Below, one piece after another: positions 50,391 to 59,002 of a DNA stretch of 64,000 nucleotides. The stretch spans positions 75,528 to 139,527 of the forward strand of contig NZ_KE136362.1 in the NCBI RefSeq assembly GCF_000406965.1, in the 5' to 3' direction. Position numbers and translations under genes: made by a program. The stretch's first letter is position 1. Every line of letters starts with the position of its first letter. A model generated the notes under the pieces. It was given only the letters and a program-made list of their open reading frames with translations, did no database searches and was not told the origin of the DNA. The DNA is from Enterococcus avium ATCC 14025 (GTDB taxonomy: Bacteria > Bacillota > Bacilli > Lactobacillales > Enterococcaceae).

Positions 50391-52301
50391 ATGATGTATC
50401 AGAAGGAAATAATCGCACACAAAAAAGCCATCACCTTCGTCAGCGGCTTCTTTATTGTCGTAGCGATTGCCGCCAAAGTCCTATTCCATCAAATGACAGT
50501 CTACGATAGTGGGATGGCACTGGCATCGATTTTTGGTGCGGCACCAATTGCGATTCAAGCATATCAAGCAGCGAAGGTGAAGGTCATCAGTATTGATTTG
50601 TTAGTCACCATTGCGGTGGTTGGTGCGTTCATTATTGGCGAATACAATGAATCAGCGATCGTGACCTTCCTGTTTTTACTAGGCCATTTACTTGAGCAAA
50701 AAACATTGGAGCGTACCCGCTCAGCAATACAAAAACTAGTAAAGCTGGCACCTGCAACGGCTTGGAGACTGATAGGAAATGCCGCAGAAGAAATCGACAT
50801 TGATGAAGTCACAATTGGTGATCGTTTATTAGTTAAAACAGGAGCACAGGTTCCTGTGGACGGGTATGTGATCGAAGGGACCGGCTATCTTAATGAAGCA
50901 AATGTTACCGGCGAATCAAATCCGGTATTTAAGGAAAAGAACGATCAGGTATTTGCTGGAACGTTCTTGGAAAATGGCACGCTAAAAGTCGAAGCGCAAC
51001 GAGTTGGTGAAGAAACAACTTTTGGAAAAATTATCGAGTTAGTGGAAGAGGCGCAAGACAGCAAGTCATTGGCAGAACGTTTTATTGATCGCTTTGCCAA
51101 GTATTACACTCCGCTTATTTTAGTTTTAGCCGCGCTTGTTGGGATAATGACACGAGATGTTCGCTTAGCAATCACGATTCTGGTACTTGGATGTCCGGGG
51201 GCGCTGATTATCGGGGTGCCTGTGTCGAATGTTGCGGGAATCGGAAATGGTGCGAAGAACGGCATCTTGATTAAGGGTAGCGAAGTAATGAATACCTTTA
51301 GCCGTGTGAATACGATGGTTTTTGATAAGACGGGGACGTTGACTAACGGAAAACCTAGTGTAGCGTTCGCAAAAGCTTATGGAAATCAAGCGCGTGACTA
51401 TTTACTTTTAGCAGCAGCCATCGAAAGTGAATCTGATCATCCGCTAGGACGGGCGATTGTTGATTATGTAGAGGATAAGGCAAAAACAGCAGAGATCAAA
51501 GTGACGGATACAGTGGTTGAAAAGGGCAAGGGAATGATCGCAACAGCTGACGGGGTTCAATTAACAATTGGCAACAAAGCACTGATGCAGGAGCAGAGTA
51601 TTTCACTTCCGGCTGTCGTGAAGTCTGATGTCGAGCAATTACAGCTGCAAGGTCATTCAATCGTCTTCGTAGCAGCAGAAAATCAAGTGGTGCAGGTGAT
51701 TGGAATCAAAGATCAACTTCGTCCAGAAGCAGCGGAGACGCTCGATAAGCTAAAGAAAAATGGCATTAAGCGCTTGATCATGTTATCCGGTGATAATCAA
51801 ACAACATCTGAAATCGTTGGGAAAGAATTAGGCTTATCTGAAATTTATGGTGAACTGCTGCCTGAAGAAAAGTCAGCCTTTATCCATCAATTACAGGAAG
51901 CTGGGGAGATTGTTGCCTTTGTTGGAGATGGGATCAATGACAGTCCTTCGATTGCACTAGCTGATATCGGCATTGCTATGGGCGGCGGAACAGACGTGGC
52001 GGTGGAAACCTCAGATATTGTATTGATTCAGTCAAAACTAGAAAAGCTGGTCCATGCGTATCGTCTAACGAAAAAAACAGTGGTGAACATGAAGGAGAAT
52101 ATTGCGATTGCGATTGGGACTGTTCTATTTTTACTGATTGGTTTGATTTTTGGTTATGTCTATATGGCTAGTGGAATGTTCTTCCATGAATTAAGTATCC
52201 TAGTGGTGGTCATTAATGGGATGCGTTTGCTTTCTTATCACACAAAAAATTCAAAACTTGATAGAAATCAATTTATTATGGAACAGGACTCAGTAGAATA
52301 G
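50391..52301 (+). CDS. P1B-type heavy-metal translocating ATPase with a CPG ion-site motif
   Basis: 636 residues. Starts at the ATG after GAGGAGTGAG; there is no N-terminal metal-binding domain before the first helix. Membrane helices at about 12-30, 36-52 and 60-90. Actuator TGES is at about residues 176-179 in NEANVTGESNPV. The ion-site motif reads GCPGAL (CPG, where CPC is usual). Phosphorylation site DKTGTLT, DHPLG, and GDGINDSPSIAL follow. The metal is not predictable from the odd motif. It is first in a four-gene operon with an HMA protein, a Dps-like protein and a Crp/Fnr regulator. Confidence 0.85.
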   Translation: MMYQKEIIAHKKAITFVSGFFIVVAIAAKVLFHQMTVYDSGMALASIFGAAPIAIQAYQAAKVKVISIDLLVTIAVVGAFIIGEYNESAIVTFLFLLGHLLEQKTLERTRSAIQKLVKLAPATAWRLIGNAAEEIDIDEVTIGDRLLVKTGAQVPVDGYVIEGTGYLNEANVTGESNPVFKEKNDQVFAGTFLENGTLKVEAQRVGEETTFGKIIELVEEAQDSKSLAERFIDRFAKYYTPLILVLAALVGIMTRDVRLAITILVLGCPGALIIGVPVSNVAGIGNGAKNGILIKGSEVMNTFSRVNTMVFDKTGTLTNGKPSVAFAKAYGNQARDYLLLAAAIESESDHPLGRAIVDYVEDKAKTAEIKVTDTVVEKGKGMIATADGVQLTIGNKALMQEQSISLPAVVKSDVEQLQLQGHSIVFVAAENQVVQVIGIKDQLRPEAAETLDKLKKNGIKRLIMLSGDNQTTSEIVGKELGLSEIYGELLPEEKSAFIHQLQEAGEIVAFVGDGINDSPSIALADIGIAMGGGTDVAVETSDIVLIQSKLEKLVHAYRLTKKTVVNMKENIAIAIGTVLFLLIGLIFGYVYMASGMFFHELSILVVVINGMRLLSYHTKNSKLDRNQFIMEQDSVE

Positions 52302-52333
52302 GAGTATCAAGAGAAATGAGGGGGAAAACAACC

Positions 52334-52564
52334 ATGAAAAGAGTCATTATTCAATTAGGCACCTTAACGTGTCCATCATGTATGCAAAAAATTGAGAACG
52401 CGGTGGGTCAGCAAGAGGGTGTTGATAAGGTAAAAATTCTATTTAACGCTAGTAAAGTCAAAGTGGATCTTCGTTCAGATGAGACGAGCCCAGATGCTTT
52501 AAAAAAGGTTATTGAAGATTTAGGATACGAAGTAGAAGCAATGAAAGTAAAGGAGTTGGCATAA
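52334..52564 (+). CDS. Free-standing HMA metal-binding domain protein
   Basis: 76 residues, one ferredoxin-like HMA domain with the metal motif TCPSCMQKIE (Cys at about 13 and 16). The ATG at 52334 follows GAGGGGG. It probably replaces the missing N-terminal metal-binding domain of the ATPase encoded just upstream and delivers or senses its metal. Confidence 0.85.
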   Translation: MKRVIIQLGTLTCPSCMQKIENAVGQQEGVDKVKILFNASKVKVDLRSDETSPDALKKVIEDLGYEVEAMKVKELA

Positions 52565-52565
52565 A

Positions 52566-53102
52566 ATGAACGCAGAGGAAACGTATCAAGCAGAACGAAT
52601 AAAAAGCGAAGCTGATCATCACACACCGACAGCTGCTGCGATGATCAGCCATATTTTAGCCAATTTATTTATCCATCGTGTGAAATTACGCCAAGCGGAG
52701 TATTATTTAAAAGGCAGCGTGCGAGGTTTTGCCGAACCTAGATTAAAAACGATGATTGTCGAAGAGGATCAGTTGTTTGACGAATTGAGTCGCTTGGTAT
52801 TAGATGAAGGGGAGCTCATTCCTACAACACTAGAGGAATTTACGAGCTATGCGATGATCAAAGAAAGCGGTCAGCTGAAATATGAAGCGGCTGATTATAT
52901 TCTTAATGAGCTCGTCACTGATCTATCTACTCAGAATTTATTTATCACTCGTGGAATTGCATTAGCAGAAAAGGAAGAAAAGTTCGGCTTAGCTGAATAC
53001 CTGAAAAAGCTTTATACATGGATCAAACACCAAGTATTGCTTTGGCAGCGCTATTTAGGAAATGATGTGCACGAGGAATTTGAAGAGGATGATGACGAAT
53101 AG
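52566..53102 (+). CDS. Dps/ferritin-like protein
   Basis: 178 residues, mostly helical. The region QLFDELSRLVLDEGELIPTT resembles the Dps segment around the second ferroxidase ligands, and early His residues (HILANLFIHRVKLRQAEYY) fit the first helix. The similarity is weak, and iron storage is an inference. It starts two bases after the HMA gene, so it is the third gene of the metal operon. The C-terminus is very acidic (EEFEEDDDE). Confidence 0.6.
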   Translation: MNAEETYQAERIKSEADHHTPTAAAMISHILANLFIHRVKLRQAEYYLKGSVRGFAEPRLKTMIVEEDQLFDELSRLVLDEGELIPTTLEEFTSYAMIKESGQLKYEAADYILNELVTDLSTQNLFITRGIALAEKEEKFGLAEYLKKLYTWIKHQVLLWQRYLGNDVHEEFEEDDDE

Positions 53103-53136
53103 CTGAGGATCATCATACAAACTAAGGAGGGTCTCC

Positions 53137-53796
53137 ATGCATCAAGAACATCTATGTGTTTCTTTAGTTCCATTATTTAACCATCTTGAGCTTGCGGATC
53201 AAAAAAAGATTCACGCGTTAATCAAGCATCGGATTGTTGATAAAGGGGAACAGGTCTTTACACCAGACGGAGAAGAACAACTGGTCATTGTGGCTCGTGG
53301 AAATATAAAAGTGTATCAGCTTTCGTCAAATGGCAAGGAGCAACTTCTGCGTGTGGTAGCGCCTGGTGATTACGAAGGTGAAAATCAATTGTTTGGTGTG
53401 CGGAATGAGGTATTGTTTGGTGAAGCATTGGAGCCTACGGAAGTTTGTATTCTGAAGAAACAGGATTTTTCTAAATTGTTACTAGACTATCCGCAATTAA
53501 GTCTGAAGCTATTGGAGATTAATGCGGCAAAAATGGTCAAGACTGAGCAGCAGACGCAGTTTTTGATGATGGAAAAAGTAGAAGAACGTTTAGCGACTTA
53601 TCTGCTGGATTTGGCAAAGGTTGCTGAAGCGAATACCTTCATTTTACCAATGAAAATGAAGGAGTTGGCTTTGTTCTTAGGAACGACACCAGAAACACTG
53701 TCTAGAAAATTTAAACGATTAGAAAAGCTGAAGCTGATTAGCCGGGAGAGGCGGCAAATTGTTTTATTAGATAAGGATGGATTGGAAGATCTATAA
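53137..53796 (+). CDS. Crp/Fnr-family transcriptional regulator
   Basis: 219 residues. cNMP-like sensor domain (about 12-125), long dimer helix, and C-terminal HTH (about 165-210) with the recognition helix TPETLSRKFKRL. The E-x-x-S-R set matches that used by FNR to read TTGAT. Cys7 near the N-terminus is present, but there is no four-Cys iron-sulphur cluster, so sensing may be by a thiol or metal as in the Flp proteins of Lactococcus. It likely acts on the boxes at 50321 and 46997. Confidence 0.8.
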   Translation: MHQEHLCVSLVPLFNHLELADQKKIHALIKHRIVDKGEQVFTPDGEEQLVIVARGNIKVYQLSSNGKEQLLRVVAPGDYEGENQLFGVRNEVLFGEALEPTEVCILKKQDFSKLLLDYPQLSLKLLEINAAKMVKTEQQTQFLMMEKVEERLATYLLDLAKVAEANTFILPMKMKELALFLGTTPETLSRKFKRLEKLKLISRERRQIVLLDKDGLEDL

Positions 53797-53840
53797 AGAG
53801 GAGGGTGTGACAAGTACTTTTGCCACACCCTCCTCTTTTC
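53797..53840. terminator. Bidirectional terminator between the Fnr-like gene and the siderophore transporter
   Basis: AGAGGAGGGTGTG pairs with CACACCCTCCTCT, 13 bp, with a T-run on the plus strand and an A-rich side for the minus strand. Confidence 0.85.
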
Positions 53841-53844
53841 CTGA

Positions 53845-54810
53845 TTATTCAAATGCTTGGCTGACGTCTTCAAGCATCATTTTTACGGATTCCAATCCGC
53901 CACCGCTTAGGTACCAAACATCCGGCTGTAATGAAATGACTTTTTTGTCTTTGCCGGCAGTTGTTTGAGCGACTAATTCATTGTCAGCGACATTATTATT
54001 ACTGTCATCGCCACCGATTGCTTTCGTCCGATCAACGACAAACAATACATCTGGATTTTTATCTAGGACATATTCATATGAAACGCTTTGACCATGTGTA
54101 GAGGCTTTGATGGCATCATCTGCTTCTGCAAAGCCGAAGGTATCGTAAACAATTCCAAAGCGTGAATCTTTCCCATAGGTAGACAATTGACCTTCGTTAA
54201 CAAGCACAGTCAATGCTTTGTCTTTACTTTCAACAGCTTTTTCTTTGGTTTCTTTGATGCTGGTTTCAAGCGCTGCTAATTGTTTTTCGGCAGCTTTTTC
54301 CTTGCCAAAGATTTTTCCTAAGGTTTCAACATTTTGTTTGATAGAATTCCAGGTATCGGAAGTGTCCACCGCTAGATACATGGTTGGAGCGATTTCTTTT
54401 AATTGTTCTAAAAAGTCGCTTTGTCGGCCAGAGATAATGATCAAATCGGGTTTCATTTGATTGATTTTTTCTAAATCTGGTTCCTTAATCCCGCCAGCTG
54501 AATCGACCTTCTTATAGTCATCTAAGTAAGCAGGCAAATTATCCGTTGCCGCACCCACGACTTTATCACCTACTCCTAGTGCATCCAAGGTATCTAAAGA
54601 CCCGTTATCGAAAACGACCACCTTTTTAGGATTCTTTGGTACAGTTACTTTTCCGTTGGAGTCATTCACTTCAAGCGTCTCTTCTTTGGCTGTGCTGCTT
54701 GTCGCTGCTTTCCCCGTCGAATCGCTGCTTCCTTCATTATTTGTCGAACCGCAGCCGACCAATCCTAAACTAAGCAACACCATCGATAAGCCAACAATAT
54801 ATTTTTTCAT
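53845..54810 (-). CDS. Siderophore ABC transporter substrate-binding lipoprotein
   Basis: 321 residues. A lipoprotein signal peptide with lipobox LGLVGC (Cys at about residue 20) precedes a Ser/Thr/Asn-rich linker and a FhuD/YclQ-type two-lobe binding domain (KVVVFDNGSLDTLDALGVGD, KPDLIIISGRQ). It captures a ferric siderophore, probably catecholate-type by its likeness to YclQ/FatB, and gives it to the two permeases encoded upstream. It is the last gene of the minus-strand operon. Confidence 0.88.
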   Translation of the reverse strand: MKKYIVGLSMVLLSLGLVGCGSTNNEGSSDSTGKAATSSTAKEETLEVNDSNGKVTVPKNPKKVVVFDNGSLDTLDALGVGDKVVGAATDNLPAYLDDYKKVDSAGGIKEPDLEKINQMKPDLIIISGRQSDFLEQLKEIAPTMYLAVDTSDTWNSIKQNVETLGKIFGKEKAAEKQLAALETSIKETKEKAVESKDKALTVLVNEGQLSTYGKDSRFGIVYDTFGFAEADDAIKASTHGQSVSYEYVLDKNPDVLFVVDRTKAIGGDDSNNNVADNELVAQTTAGKDKKVISLQPDVWYLSGGGLESVKMMLEDVSQAFE

Positions 54811-54871
54811 TTCTGTTTCCTCCTAATTTATTATTAAATTCCTCACTGTTAAATGAGGCTAAATACCATGT

Positions 54872-55630
54872 TTAATTGAAATACATACAAAAGCGTTTGC
54901 CGTCCAGTTCACAGATTTTTATATCCATTTCGTATAATGCGTTCAATATTTGCGGTTGGATTATTTCTTCCATTGATCCATGAGCAAAAATTCCGCCATT
55001 CTTCATGGCAACGATCTCATCAGCATAAGTCGCCGCGAAGTTAATATCGTGAATGACTAGCAAGATTGTTTTGTGTTCTTCTTCTACCAAGCGTCGCAGC
55101 GTCTTCATTAGCTGGACGGAGTGGTTCATGTCGAGATTATTCAAAGGTTCGTCCAGAAGAATATATTCGGTATCCTGTGCTAAGATCATGGCAATATAGG
55201 CACGTTGCAGCTGACCTCCAGATAACGTATCAATTCTATCTTCTGCCATTTCGACTAAACCGAGTTTTTCTAAGGCATAGTCGATCAATTCTTTATCTTC
55301 GCTAGTTAGTCGGCCTTTTGAATAGGGGAAGCGGCCAAAGCTAACGAGTTCACGAACAGTGATGCGCAGATTCACGCCGTTGCTTTGTTTTAGGATTGAT
55401 AATTTTTTCGACAATTCATTGGAGCGCCAAGCTTTGACCTCATTGTGATCGAGATAAATTTGTCCGGCATCGATAGAGATCAACCGACTGATCATCGACA
55501 GTAAGGTACTCTTACCAGCGCCGTTTGGGCCGATAAAGGCCGTCAGTTTTTCTTCTTCGATTGGCAAGCATACCTCGGTGACTACCTTTTTTTCACCGTA
55601 ATTCTTTGACACTTCTTTAAGATCAATCAT
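54872..55630 (-). CDS. Siderophore ABC transporter ATP-binding protein
   Basis: 252 residues. Walker A GPNGAGKST (about 33-41), signature LSGGQLQRAYIAMIL (about 133-147), Walker B EYILLDEPLNNLD. It is of the FecE/YclP type. The start overlaps the permease stop by four bases (ATGA). It energises ferric-siderophore import. Confidence 0.92.
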   Translation of the reverse strand: MIDLKEVSKNYGEKKVVTEVCLPIEEEKLTAFIGPNGAGKSTLLSMISRLISIDAGQIYLDHNEVKAWRSNELSKKLSILKQSNGVNLRITVRELVSFGRFPYSKGRLTSEDKELIDYALEKLGLVEMAEDRIDTLSGGQLQRAYIAMILAQDTEYILLDEPLNNLDMNHSVQLMKTLRRLVEEEHKTILLVIHDINFAATYADEIVAMKNGGIFAHGSMEEIIQPQILNALYEMDIKICELDGKRFCMYFN

Positions 55631-56595
55631 CGTTGTCGTCTCCTCTCATAAATGATTTTGCCGATAAAGTACAAGCCGCCGACGAATTGTGTGACGACAC
55701 TGACAGTTGTTTTTAATTGGAAAACTTGTTCGACTAAAAATTGACTACCGACTAAAAAGATGATTCCTAGTAAAACCGCGGTAGGAAACAAATAACTATG
55801 ACGGTAAGTCGGCATCAGCTGATAACTAATATTCGCGACAATAAATCCTAAAAAAGTGATTGGTCCGACTAAAGCAGTCGCTGTTCCAGTTAAGAGACTG
55901 ACTAGAAATAAAATCAAAATCTGAAACTTTTTTAGTGGAATCCCGAGATTCGTTGCTTGATCGTCTCCTAAATGCAGGACATCTAAATAGCGATTAGCAG
56001 CCAATAAAACCAAAGAGCCCAACAGGATAATTCCGGCGGCCAACCCTAAATGTGTCGTATTGATATTGCTGAAGCTGGCAAATAGTCGTCCCTGCAACAA
56101 ATCATATTCATTTGGGTCCATGATGACCTGCAGAAAATTACTCGTGCTGCTGAATAAGGTACCGAGGATCATTCCTAACATCAACAGGATAAATAGATTA
56201 TTTTGCTGCTGTTTTAGCAGGACGTTAGCTAAGAGCAAACTCAATAAAGCCATCAAAAAAATGCTGATTAAGAAAGTAGAGGTTTGTTCTTGTGAGAGCA
56301 TGTTGACACCACCCACGAAAAAGAACAATAGTGTCTGGATCAATACATATAAGGAATCCAAACCTAGAATATTCGGCGTCAAAAACTGGTTTTGAGTCAG
56401 TGTTTGAAAACTGACAGTTGCTATTCCAGTCGCTAATGCAACAAGTAAAAAGGCCGCTACCTTTTTCCCTCGCAGCATCCAAGCAAATTGAAAATTGCCA
56501 TAGGTATTATAGGTTAAGTAAAGTCCGCATAAGAGTAGGGCAAGGACAGTGAGTCCAGCTAAAAGCAATTCTTTTTTTGGCAGAGAAAATTTCAT
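55627..56595 (-). CDS. Siderophore ABC transporter permease (second)
   Basis: 322 residues and about nine membrane helices, FecCD family, with NRYLDVLHLGDDQATNLGIP and VGPITFLGFIVANISY as family motifs. It corresponds to YclO/FatC. It overlaps both neighbours by four bases and makes a heterodimer with the other permease. Confidence 0.9.
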   Translation of the reverse strand: MKFSLPKKELLLAGLTVLALLLCGLYLTYNTYGNFQFAWMLRGKKVAAFLLVALATGIATVSFQTLTQNQFLTPNILGLDSLYVLIQTLLFFFVGGVNMLSQEQTSTFLISIFLMALLSLLLANVLLKQQQNNLFILLMLGMILGTLFSSTSNFLQVIMDPNEYDLLQGRLFASFSNINTTHLGLAAGIILLGSLVLLAANRYLDVLHLGDDQATNLGIPLKKFQILILFLVSLLTGTATALVGPITFLGFIVANISYQLMPTYRHSYLFPTAVLLGIIFLVGSQFLVEQVFQLKTTVSVVTQFVGGLYFIGKIIYERRRQR

Positions 56596-57539
56596 GCACG
56601 TTTCCTCCCAACCAATAAGTAAATAAAGATTAAGCTGCCTAAAATACCGACCGTCAAGCTGACTGGTATCTCATATGGTGCGATGACGATGCGGGAGAGA
56701 ATGTCACAGACCATTAAAAATAGACTGCCGCTCACTGCGGTAATCCATAGATTCTGCTTTACATGATCTCCATAAATAAGCGAAACGATATTCGGCACGA
56801 TCACACCTAAAAAAGGAACGGTCCCCACCATGATTAAAACCAGTCCGCTGGCTGCTGCAACGAGACCAATCCCAAGCGTTTGGATCAAGCGATAATTCAC
56901 GCCTAAATTAATGGCCACATCTTCGCCTAAGCCAACAATTGTGAAATAATAGGCAAATAAGTAGATAACCAAAAACAGTGGAATCGTTAGATAAAGCAAT
57001 TCATAGCTGCCTTTAGCCACTAGTGAAAAATTCCCCTGCAACCACGAAGACATGTTTTGAATCAGCTGAAACTGATAAGCAAAAAAGGTAGCGACTGATC
57101 CGACAATATTACCGAACATTACTCCTAATAAGGGTAAAAAAATCGGCTCCTTTGTTGGGAGCAACCGACTTAATCCCAGAAAAACCATCGTACCAAGAAA
57201 GGCAAAAATAAATGCGGCCAAAGTCCGAACAGTCGTAGAGGCATTAGGCAAAAAGAGCATGACCAATAAAATTCCTAAACGGGCACTATCCATCGTGCCA
57301 GCAGTTGTTGGTGAAACGAATTTATTTTGTGTGAGCTGCTGCATAATCAGACCGCAGATACTCATCGTTGCGCCTGCTAAAATCAAGCTGACGGTACGCG
57401 GTACACGTGTAGTGGCAAGAATCAGCCACTGTTGTGAATCTCCTTGAAATAAAGCCTGCAGCACCAAATCTTTTACTCCGATAAAAATAGAGAGAGCGCT
57501 TAACAAAAATAAAACCAAAAGAATCCCTATTTTTCTCAA
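56592..57539 (-). CDS. Siderophore ABC transporter permease (first)
   Basis: 315 residues, about nine helices, FecCD family, with GATMSICGLIMQQLTQN and VGTVPFLGVIVPNIVS. It corresponds to YclN/FatD. The start is TTG at 57539 after AAGGAG. It is the first gene of the operon, directly behind the Fur box. Confidence 0.9.
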   Translation of the reverse strand: MRKIGILLVLFLLSALSIFIGVKDLVLQALFQGDSQQWLILATTRVPRTVSLILAGATMSICGLIMQQLTQNKFVSPTTAGTMDSARLGILLVMLFLPNASTTVRTLAAFIFAFLGTMVFLGLSRLLPTKEPIFLPLLGVMFGNIVGSVATFFAYQFQLIQNMSSWLQGNFSLVAKGSYELLYLTIPLFLVIYLFAYYFTIVGLGEDVAINLGVNYRLIQTLGIGLVAAASGLVLIMVGTVPFLGVIVPNIVSLIYGDHVKQNLWITAVSGSLFLMVCDILSRIVIAPYEIPVSLTVGILGSLIFIYLLVGRKRA

Positions 57540-57561
57540 TAACTCATCTCCTTATATAGTT

Positions 57562-57580
57562 GATAATGATTCTCATTCTC
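57562..57580. promoter_or_regulatory. Fur box of the siderophore operon
   Basis: GATAATGATTCTCATTCTC matches the 19-bp Fur consensus at 16 positions and ends 23 bases upstream of the first permease start (minus strand). Iron-dependent repression is expected. Confidence 0.85.
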
Positions 57581-57740
57581 TCTGGTTATAAAGTTTAGGT
57601 GAAAAACCAAACAAATGCAAGTGATTTTTAATGATCTTCTTGATAAAAATTACTTATATTTATCTTTTGCTTATTACTAAAGGGCGTATATTTCGAAACA
57701 CAGCATGGGTTATGTGTGATCGTTTGAAGACAAAATTTAC

Positions 57741-57773
57741 TGAAAAAAAGACTGGGAAGTTTTTCCCAATCTT
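57741..57773 (-). terminator. Minus-strand terminator of the coding remnant
   Basis: Read on the minus strand: AAGATTGGGAA, a short loop, TTCCCAGTCTT, then TTTTT. It has no intact gene to serve other than the remnant. Confidence 0.7.
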
Positions 57774-58001
57774 TTAAGTAAAAGGTTCTATTTTTTTCAT
57801 GACAAGAATCGCCCTCTTGGTTGTAGTAAGAATTGGCATATACGAATGGGTTACGAGTTCCCAGCCTTCAATTGCACGACTATGAATCAAATCATCTAGA
57901 TGACCTGAATTCCATGTACTAGCACTCTTTTTATCATTATATGCTGAGTAAAGAAGGAGGGGCGTAAACAGAAATGATTGTTTCGTAAAATACGGAAAGT
58001 A
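57774..58001 (-). pseudogene. Remnant of a DUF4177-like small protein gene
   Basis: A 75-codon open stretch without a plausible start codon, ending at 57774. Its last 50 residues look like real protein (HLDDLIHSRAIEGWELVTHS then ILVMKKIEPF) and resemble the small DUF4177-type proteins, which have a conserved GWELV. A good terminator follows on the same strand. The 5' end seems lost. Confidence 0.4.
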
Positions 58002-58046
58002 TTAGACTGAGGTTCTTCTAGTTGTTCAGGAACTATAGGTTCCGAT

Positions 58047-58415
58047 TTATTGCTGGTCTCTGTCAGTAAGCATTTGTTTATACGTCGCTTGCTTCATTTC
58101 TAAAAAGTTTAGGTGTTCGTCGATTTTTCTTCTTTCAGATAATAGGCGATTTCTTTGAGTCGCTAAAAGCTTTAGACGCTCTTCAATCGTCTGATCTCCT
58201 TGCCTACGTAGCTCTGAATATTGTTGGATTGTTTCCAGTGCCATACCAGTTTGCTTTAATCGATAAATGAAACGTAACCATTCAATGTCGGCTTCGCTAT
58301 ACTCGCGATAGCCGATTTTATTCTTAGCAGGAGCACTGATTCCTAGCTCTTCATAATAACGCAGAGTAGGAACGCTAAAGCCAGTTATTTTGGCAACCTC
58401 ACTAATTTTGTACAT
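58047..58415 (-). CDS. MerR-family regulator
   Basis: 122 residues. N-terminal HTH-wing YKISEVAKITGFSVPTLRYY (about 2-21) and GYREYSEADIEWLRFI, followed by a coiled-coil dimer helix. There are no effector Cys residues in a metal-binding loop, so it is of the small-molecule or aldehyde/stress class rather than metal type. The ATG at 58415 follows GGAG. It is divergent from the carboxymuconolactone-decarboxylase-like gene and likely controls it through the region between them. Confidence 0.82.
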   Translation of the reverse strand: MYKISEVAKITGFSVPTLRYYEELGISAPAKNKIGYREYSEADIEWLRFIYRLKQTGMALETIQQYSELRRQGDQTIEERLKLLATQRNRLLSERRKIDEHLNFLEMKQATYKQMLTDRDQQ

Positions 58416-58452
58416 CAAATTTCTCCTTTTTCCTAGTGATTAAAAAAAATAC

Positions 58453-58483
58453 TTGCTGTAAAGCCTACTTGATAGTTTATTGT
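58453..58483 (+). promoter_or_regulatory. MerR-type promoter with long spacer
   Basis: TTGCTG, 19 bases, TATTGT, with TAAAG ... CTTTA half-sites around it. A long spacer is typical for promoters remodelled by MerR proteins. Confidence 0.35.
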
Positions 58484-58512
58484 ACTTTATCATAAAGGAG
58501 GCAGGAACTGCT

Positions 58513-58899
58513 ATGATTGATAAAAGATTGGAACAAGGAATTAAAAATTTGCAGGAGATTGATGGAGAAGCTGGAGAACGAGTGATTGAGAGCCTCGAAA
58601 CGATTGCACCAAATGTCGGACGCTATATTTTAGAATTTGCTTTTGGAGATATCTATAATAGTGATACCTTATCCTTTCGTGAACGGGAGATTGTCACGAT
58701 TACAAGTTTATTAACCCAAGGAGATACTAAAAATCAACTAATGGTGCACATCAATGGATCGCTGAATGTTGGTATTACAGAAGAAGAGATTATCGAGATT
58801 TTTACCCATTGCATTCCCTATGTAGGTTTTCCGCGGGTACTCAATGCAATCACAAGCGCCAAGGAGGTTTTTGAATCTAGAAATCACGCATCAGCGTGA
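58513..58899 (+). CDS. Carboxymuconolactone decarboxylase-family protein
   Basis: 128 residues. LSFREREIVTITSLLTQGDT and the HINGSLNVGITEEEI segment place it in the CMD/AhpD-like fold. The typical CxxC of AhpD peroxidases is absent, which argues for the decarboxylase-like branch. The real substrate is unknown. AAAGGAGG precedes the ATG at 58513. It is paired with an SDR gene downstream and a divergent MerR gene, a common arrangement in Firmicutes. Confidence 0.78.
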   Translation: MIDKRLEQGIKNLQEIDGEAGERVIESLETIAPNVGRYILEFAFGDIYNSDTLSFREREIVTITSLLTQGDTKNQLMVHINGSLNVGITEEEIIEIFTHCIPYVGFPRVLNAITSAKEVFESRNHASA

Positions 58900-59002
58900 T
58901 TGTGATCATCAATTTTTCACAAGCTATTGACATTTCCCTATCAACTTAGGTACCGTTAGAATAGCAACAGTGAATGCGTTACCAAAAAAGGAGGAATAGG
59001 TT

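Larger units (their letters stand above)
57540..58046. other. Intergenic region between the siderophore operon and the MerR gene
   Basis: 507 bases. It holds a Fur box (57562-57580), a minus-strand terminator (57741-57773) and a likely coding remnant (57774-58001) that the terminator would serve. Confidence 0.55.
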
